A DNA stretch of 6,138 nucleotides. Origin: CAZSWS01 sp964610765 (GTDB lineage Bacteria > Bacteroidota > Bacteroidia > Bacteroidales > Tannerellaceae). A program made the translations under genes and the position numbers. Under the pieces are notes generated by a model. It worked only from the letters and a program-made list of their open reading frames with translations. It ran no database searches and was not told the origin of the DNA. The stretch is taken from positions 1 to 6,138 of the forward strand of contig CAZSWS010000108.1 in the NCBI GenBank assembly GCA_964610765.1. Direction: 5' to 3'. Positions within the stretch are counted from its first letter, which is position 1. Every line of letters begins with the position of its first letter. Shown piece after piece: positions 5,545-6,138 of the stretch.

Positions 5545-5577
5545 CGTGTGCTTGAACAACCACGTTAAAAAAACAAG
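5545..5577 (+). promoter_or_regulatory. Candidate preQ1-I riboswitch (H-type pseudoknot) in the queC leader
   Basis: Stem P1 pairs cgtg (5545-5548) with cacg (5561-5564), extendable by a G-T wobble between 5544 and 5565. Stem P2 pairs cttg (5551-5554) with caag (5574-5577). The loops are L1 tg (2 bases), L2 aacaac (6) and L3 ttaaaaaaa (9). Order and sizes are close to those of the Bacillus subtilis preQ1-I aptamer, which also has a U at the start of L1, a six-base L2 ending in the ligand-pairing C (here C5560), and an A-rich L3. The wording ttaa...acaag also resembles the Thermoanaerobacter tengcongensis aptamer. The 3' strand of P2 ends six bases before the start codon, so ligand binding would be expected to block initiation. 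The stems and the queC context are visible; the ligand and mechanism are inferred. Confidence 0.7.
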
Positions 5578-5583
5578 ATTACG

Positions 5584-6138
5584 ATGAACAAAAGAACATC
5601 TGCCATGGTCTGCTTCTCGGGCGGCCAAGATTCTACCACTTGCCTGTTCTGGGCAAAAAAGCATTTTCAATACGTCGAAACGGTCTGTTTCACGTACGGT
5701 CAAAAACATATTCAAGAAGTAGAAGTCGCACGCAAGATTGCTGAGCAAGCAAACACCCCTTTCCATGTATTAGACGTCTCCTTGATTTCACAACTGACAC
5801 CCCATAATTCATTGACAAACAGTCGCATTCAGATGGACGAAAAAAAACCTTCTGATGCTATCTACCCCAATACATTTGTACCCGGTCGAAACCTTATTTT
5901 TCTTTCTTTTGCAGCTATTTTTGCGCATAGCAAAGAGATTTTCGACTTAGTCACAGGTGTATCTGAAGCAGACTACAGCGGCTATCCCGATTGTCGCGAA
6001 TCGTTCATTCATTCGCTCAACGAAACACTCAACTTAGCCATGAGCGAACAATTCACCCTGCACACCCCCTTGATGCATCTAGACAAAAGCGAAGTATGGG
6101 CCTTATCAGATGCGCTAGGCGTGTTTGACTTAGTGCGT
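5584..6138 (+). CDS. queC: 7-cyano-7-deazaguanine synthase QueC, 3' end beyond the window
   Basis: The product converts 7-carboxy-7-deazaguanine to preQ0 with ATP and ammonia, a step in making queuosine for tRNA. The reading frame is open for 185 codons with no stop and runs off the right edge. QueC proteins are usually about 220 residues, so perhaps 35 are missing. The PP-loop ATP-binding motif is FSGGQDSTT at 11-19. Further family features are CFTYGQKH near 36-43, FVPGRNLIFLSFAA at 99-112, TGVSEADYSGYPDCRESF at 125-142, ETLNLAM in the 140s-150s, and TPLMHLDKSEVW at 161-172. The four zinc-binding cysteines expected near the C-terminus would lie past the end and cannot be checked. The start at 5584 places the PP-loop at its normal distance; an internal Met8 is too close to it. 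The leader carries a candidate preQ1 riboswitch. Confidence 0.95.
   Translation, partial: MNKRTSAMVCFSGGQDSTTCLFWAKKHFQYVETVCFTYGQKHIQEVEVARKIAEQANTPFHVLDVSLISQLTPHNSLTNSRIQMDEKKPSDAIYPNTFVPGRNLIFLSFAAIFAHSKEIFDLVTGVSEADYSGYPDCRESFIHSLNETLNLAMSEQFTLHTPLMHLDKSEVWALSDALGVFDLVR

Noticed and set aside
5518..5766. 82-codon minus-strand reading frame over the queC start
   Set aside because: It is antisense to the well-supported queC and its leader, and resembles no known protein.

Overview
The window looks like a chromosomal segment of a member of the Bacteroidales, most probably Bacteroides or a close relative. Three things suggest this: an AT-rich sequence with long AT-rich intergenic stretches; the lack of clear Shine-Dalgarno sequences in front of the genes; and sequences matching the Bacteroides -7 promoter box (TAnnTTTG) upstream of several genes. 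The genes are mostly housekeeping and there is no sign of an integrated element. The genus call is inference from sequence style and protein features, not from a database match.

Layout. Positions 1-416 hold no supportable gene but carry a striking set of inverted and direct repeats. A 556-residue cobalamin-binding radical SAM protein of unknown function lies on the minus strand (417-2087). Upstream of it, also on the minus strand, is a Prx6-type peroxiredoxin (2222-2932) with a clear intrinsic terminator between the two genes. The 351-base region 2933-3283 holds the peroxiredoxin promoter, a pair of GTGCAC-centred palindromes within a degenerate 26-27 base repeat, and a run of exactly 100 N (3150-3249), which is an assembly gap of unknown true length. 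A two-gene Tat export operon follows on the minus strand: tatA (4166-4366), then tatC (3284-4159). A 204-base divergent promoter region separates it from fabD on the plus strand (4571-5452), which ends at a strong terminator hairpin. Finally comes the 5' part of queC (from 5584, running off the right end).

How the genes work. The Tat pair exports folded proteins across the inner membrane. FabD loads malonyl groups onto acyl carrier protein for fatty acid synthesis. The peroxiredoxin removes peroxides. QueC makes preQ0 on the route to queuosine. The genes are separate transcription units apart from tatA-tatC, and do not form one pathway.

The most interesting signal is in the short queC leader. 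Bases 5545-5577 can fold into an H-type pseudoknot whose stem and loop order and sizes closely follow the preQ1-I riboswitch, including an A-rich third loop and a cytosine just before the 3' strand of stem P1. It ends six bases before the queC start codon, so feedback control of queC translation by preQ1 is a plausible and testable model.
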